Source: Actinomycetota bacterium (GTDB taxonomy: Bacteria; Actinomycetota; UBA4738). Taken from it: a DNA stretch of 15,094 nucleotides. Numbering within the stretch: position 1 is the stretch's first letter; each line of letters begins with the position of its first letter. Positions 12,526-15,094 of the stretch are shown here, one piece after another. A program made the translations under genes and the position numbers. Where the stretch lies: positions 1 to 15,094 of the forward strand of contig JACDEY010000006.1 of assembly GCA_013816105.1 (NCBI GenBank), read 5' to 3'. The notes under the pieces are model-generated. The model searched no databases and was not told where the DNA came from. It saw only the letters and a program-made list of their open reading frames with translations.

Positions 12526-13908
12526 GTGCCCCGGGACGTGGTGCCCGCGAGCCGCCTGCGGACGCGGATGACGGTTGCGTTCATCATCGTCGCCGGAGCC
12601 TCCGCGGCAACCCTCGCAACCGGTTCGTACTTGCTCGTTCGTCAATCCCGCCTCGACGATTCCTTCAGCCGGGCCGAGCAGGCGACGCGGCGAAATCTGG
12701 CGCTCGCCGCAGAGGTTCCGATCAGCGGAGGAGCCCCCGGCCTTCGGGGATACGTCGAGAGCTTCCAGCGGGAGCGGGGGGTGCCTGCGGTCCTGCTCCT
12801 GGGGGAGGAGGCCGTCGCTTCGAACCGGAGGCTCGCTGTCGCCATCCCCGCCGAGCTCAGGTCAGTCGTCGCGCGGGGTGAGATCGGGTTTCAGCGATTC
12901 GAGGTGGGCGGAACCCCGCAGCTCGTGATGGGGGGGCGACCCGACGCCGGGGTCGATGCGGAGCTCTACTTCCTGTTCTCCGAGGAGCGGCTGTTCGAGG
13001 ACCTCGCTGATCTCCGAAACGTGCTGCTCCTCGGGCTGGTCCTAGTGATCCTCGTATCCGGGCTTGCCGGGAGGGCAGTGGCCGCGCGCACGCTCCAGCC
13101 CGTCGCCACGGCGAGCCGCGCAGCCCGGTCCATCGCAGAGGGCCTGCTCGACACACGCCTGCCCGTGGGTGGCCGGGACGAGTTCGGCTCCTGGGCCTCG
13201 TCGTTCAACGAGATGGCCGAGGCGCTCGAGGCCAAGATCTCGGCCCTGACGGAAGCCCGGGCCCGGGAGCGACGCTTCACCTCGGACGTCGCCCACGAGC
13301 TGCGGACCCCGCTCACGGCGATCGTGAGCGAGGCGTCCCTGTTGAGGGAGCACCTCGACGACATGCCGCCGGAGGCGCGGCGCCCCGCGGAGCTCCTCGT
13401 AGCGGACGTCTCGAGGCTCCGGCGGCTGGTCGAGGAGCTCATGGAGATCTCCCGGCTGGATGCCGGCCAGACGAGCGTTCGGCTCGAGCCGGTCGACCTC
13501 CGCTCCCTGCTCGGCGGAATGCTCAGAGCACGCGGCTGGGAATTTCGTGTGGCGCTTGAAGCGGACGAGGCCGTCCTGCAGACGGACCGCCGCCGGCTCG
13601 AACGGATCGTCGGGAACCTGGTGGGCAACGCGCTCGAGCACGGCGGCCGCGACGTGGCCGTGCGGACTGGGCGGGACGGCACGGGGGTCTTCGTGGAAGT
13701 TTCCGACCGGGGTCACGGCATCGCGCCGGAACACCTCAGCCACCTGTTCGACCGCTTCTATAAGGCAGATCCGGCCCGAACGGGCCCGGGCAGCGGCCTC
13801 GGACTGAACATCGCCCTCGAGAACGCAAGGCTCCTCGGGGGCGACATCGAAGTGTGGAGCGAGCCCGGCGAGGGCACCCGGTTCACGCTTCGAATCCCTG
13901 TGACCTGA
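12526..13908 (+). CDS. Sensor histidine kinase (MtrB-like)
   Basis: A 460-aa membrane kinase that would phosphorylate the response regulator just upstream. Order: first membrane helix (about 16-38), extracytoplasmic sensor region (40-165), second helix (about 166-186), HAMP (187-240), dimerisation domain with His257 in FTSDVAHELRTPLTAI, then the ATPase with N-box RIVGNLVGNALEHGG (360-374), G1 DRGHGIAPE, F-box LFDRFYKAD and G2 GPGSGLGLN. All key residues are intact. The sensor region has no recognisable ligand fold. GTG start at 12526 lies 3 nt after the regulator stop, with GAGAAGG upstream. The overall layout fits MtrB, though assignment is by family and gene order only. Confidence 0.9.
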   Translation: MPRDVVPASRLRTRMTVAFIIVAGASAATLATGSYLLVRQSRLDDSFSRAEQATRRNLALAAEVPISGGAPGLRGYVESFQRERGVPAVLLLGEEAVASNRRLAVAIPAELRSVVARGEIGFQRFEVGGTPQLVMGGRPDAGVDAELYFLFSEERLFEDLADLRNVLLLGLVLVILVSGLAGRAVAARTLQPVATASRAARSIAEGLLDTRLPVGGRDEFGSWASSFNEMAEALEAKISALTEARARERRFTSDVAHELRTPLTAIVSEASLLREHLDDMPPEARRPAELLVADVSRLRRLVEELMEISRLDAGQTSVRLEPVDLRSLLGGMLRARGWEFRVALEADEAVLQTDRRRLERIVGNLVGNALEHGGRDVAVRTGRDGTGVFVEVSDRGHGIAPEHLSHLFDRFYKADPARTGPGSGLGLNIALENARLLGGDIEVWSEPGEGTRFTLRIPVT

Positions 13909-13983
13909 ACGTTACTCCGAGGTGAATCCGCGGTTTCGCCGGTGCCTCAGCATGCGAGTACATCCCGGCAATAGGAGGACGGA

Positions 13984-14937
13984 ATGAAACGGCATACCCT
14001 GCTCGGCCTCGGACTCGGGCTCATCCTTCTGGTCGGGGCGTGTGCGAACCGAGCCGGCTCCATCGGGCCCATCGGAGGGAGCGGCGACCCCACCGGTCCG
14101 TCCGTTCAGCCCTCCACTCCTACAGTCTCCGCGCCGAGTTCCGACTCGGCGTCGCCCTCCACCACACCCTCGGGGTCGACCCCCTCGGCTCCAACGGCTC
14201 CTTCCACCCTCCCGCCGGGCCTGGCCTTCACGTACGAGGTCTGGTTCACGTACGGCGACAGACTCCTCCCCACACACCGGACCGAGGCCTTCGACCCTGG
14301 GGTAGGAGGCATCGCGCTGGAGGCGCTCCTGGCTGGCCCCACGGAAGCCGAGCGCGCGGCCGGTTTCTCAACGGCGATCCCGGTGAGCACCACGCTGAAC
14401 GGCCTGGTCATCGAGGACGGGATTGCGACGGTCGACCTGAGCGGCTCCTACGAAGACACGAGCGGTACGACCGGCGAAACACTACGCCTGGCACAGGTCG
14501 TGTACACGATCACCCAGTTTCCAACCGTTACCGGCGTCCTCTTTGAGCTGGACGGCCGGCCGGTGACGGTGTTCGGCGGTCACGGCATCCTGCTCGACGA
14601 ACCCCAGACGCGAGGGGGCTACGAGGACCAGGTGGCACCGATCGTCGTGGAGACGCCGCTGATCGGGGAACGGGTGGAGAACCCCGTGACCATCTCGGGA
14701 ACTGCGAACGTCTTCGAGGCCACGGTGAGCATCCAGATCCTGGACGCGACCGGCGCGGTCATCGCGAACACATTCACCACGGCGACGTGTGGAACCGGTT
14801 GCCGGGGCGACTATTCCGCCCGGGTGACGTATAGCGTGGATTCGGACCAGCCCGGCACGGTGGTCGTGTTCGAGTCGAGCGCCGAGGACGGATCGATGCT
14901 CTTCCCGGTGCGAATCCCCGTGACGCTCACCGCCTGA
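13984..14937 (+). CDS. Secreted lipoprotein with GerMN and Gmad2 domains
   Basis: A 317-aa lipoprotein. The signal MKRHTLLGLGLGLILLVGAC ends in a lipobox with Cys20; residues 21-80 are a Ser/Thr/Pro-rich linker. Residues about 83-205 fit a GerMN (sporulation/germination) domain, with ALEALLAGPTEAERAAGF, DGIATVDLS and a LRLAQVVYTITQFPTVTGVLF core. Residues about 215-317 fit a Gmad2 immunoglobulin-like domain, with VETPLIGERVENPVTISGTANVFEATVSI and Cys269/Cys273 that may pair. It would act on the outer face of the membrane. ATG has AGGAGG about 6 nt upstream. It follows the kinase by 75 nt, as lpqB follows mtrB, but lacks LpqB's beta-propeller. Domain calls are from pattern memory. Confidence 0.82.
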   Translation: MKRHTLLGLGLGLILLVGACANRAGSIGPIGGSGDPTGPSVQPSTPTVSAPSSDSASPSTTPSGSTPSAPTAPSTLPPGLAFTYEVWFTYGDRLLPTHRTEAFDPGVGGIALEALLAGPTEAERAAGFSTAIPVSTTLNGLVIEDGIATVDLSGSYEDTSGTTGETLRLAQVVYTITQFPTVTGVLFELDGRPVTVFGGHGILLDEPQTRGGYEDQVAPIVVETPLIGERVENPVTISGTANVFEATVSIQILDATGAVIANTFTTATCGTGCRGDYSARVTYSVDSDQPGTVVVFESSAEDGSMLFPVRIPVTLTA

Positions 14938-14974
14938 GCCACAGCCTCGCCCGAAGCGCCGGGTGGGGAGGAAC

Positions 14975-15094
14975 TCACCGCAGGATCAGCTCACCGTGCG
15001 AAGTCGCGATCCCCGCGGCCCGAACGGCCGCCGGACCCTCCACGGCCCGGACGGGGACATCGGCGCCGCCCAGCCACTCGGCGAGGCGGCGTCG
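14975..15094 (-). CDS. C-terminal end of an unidentified gene (partial)
   Basis: Only the last 39 codons are inside the window; they end at TGA 14977-14975 and read ...VRAVEGPAAVRAAGIATSHGELILR. Third codon positions are mostly G/C, so it looks coding. I do not recognise the family. It is convergent with the GerMN lipoprotein gene, 37 nt away, with no convincing terminator hairpin in the gap. Confidence 0.5.
   Translation of the reverse strand, partial: RRRLAEWLGGADVPVRAVEGPAAVRAAGIATSHGELILR

Noticed and set aside
13909..13983. Possible terminator between the kinase and lipoprotein genes
   Set aside because: I found only short GAGG/CCTC and CCG/CGG pairings with mismatches and no T-run, so no hairpin is claimed; the two genes could be co-transcribed.
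1..15094. CRISPR array, tRNA/rRNA, insertion sequence or prophage
   Set aside because: No regularly spaced direct repeats, no cloverleaf-like sequence, no transposase or integrase motif, and no terminal inverted repeats were seen by eye; a tRNA scan and repeat search would confirm.

Overview
The window is about 15 kb of high-GC bacterial DNA (strong G/C preference at third codon positions), densely coding, with no intergenic stretch longer than about 150 bases. The gene set suggests Actinomycetota or a close high-GC monoderm relative. It has a two-component pair followed by a GerMN lipoprotein (an mtrA-mtrB-lpqB-like order), LiaF/DUF5668-type membrane proteins, lipobox lipoproteins, a stand-alone RAM domain, and several genes whose start codon sits 6-7 nt after a TANNNT box, as leaderless actinobacterial genes do. 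No outer-membrane gene is visible. The lineage is inference: I cannot run a phylogeny. I see no rRNA, tRNA, CRISPR array, insertion sequence, integrase or phage gene.

Layout. (1) 1-2682, plus strand: an ATP-type PEP carboxykinase, then a LiaF-like membrane protein and a small DUF5668-like membrane protein, closely spaced and probably co-transcribed. A possible divergent gene start lies at the left edge. (2) 2679-5623, minus strand: a 52-aa basic protein, a phosphoribosyltransferase, a three-helix membrane protein, a lipoprotein, a cyclic-nucleotide-binding-domain protein and a 76-aa protein. The phosphoribosyltransferase, membrane protein and lipoprotein are linked by 4-nt GTGA/ATGA overlaps. 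(3) 5694-5927, plus strand: a 77-aa Lrp/AsnC ligand-binding domain without a DNA-binding domain. (4) 5962-8635, minus strand: D-Ala-D-Ala ligase, a trans-sulfuration-type PLP enzyme, and an 81-aa membrane protein. (5) 8765-11809, plus strand: a proline-rich single-pass membrane protein whose reading frame is broken by one missing base, then threonine dehydrogenase and glycine C-acetyltransferase (threonine to glycine plus acetyl-CoA). (6) 11842-14937, plus strand: an OmpR-type response regulator, a sensor histidine kinase and a GerMN/Gmad2 lipoprotein. (7) 14975-15094, minus strand: the C-terminal end of an unidentified gene.

Most of the window is ordinary metabolism and envelope biology. The points most worth a second look are the one-base frameshift at about 8837-8840 in a proline-rich linker, the repeated TANNNT-N6/7-start arrangement, the reduced MtrAB-LpqB-like cassette, and the uncharacterised coupled phosphoribosyltransferase/membrane protein/lipoprotein trio. 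I found no convincing evidence of a wholly new defence or mobile system.
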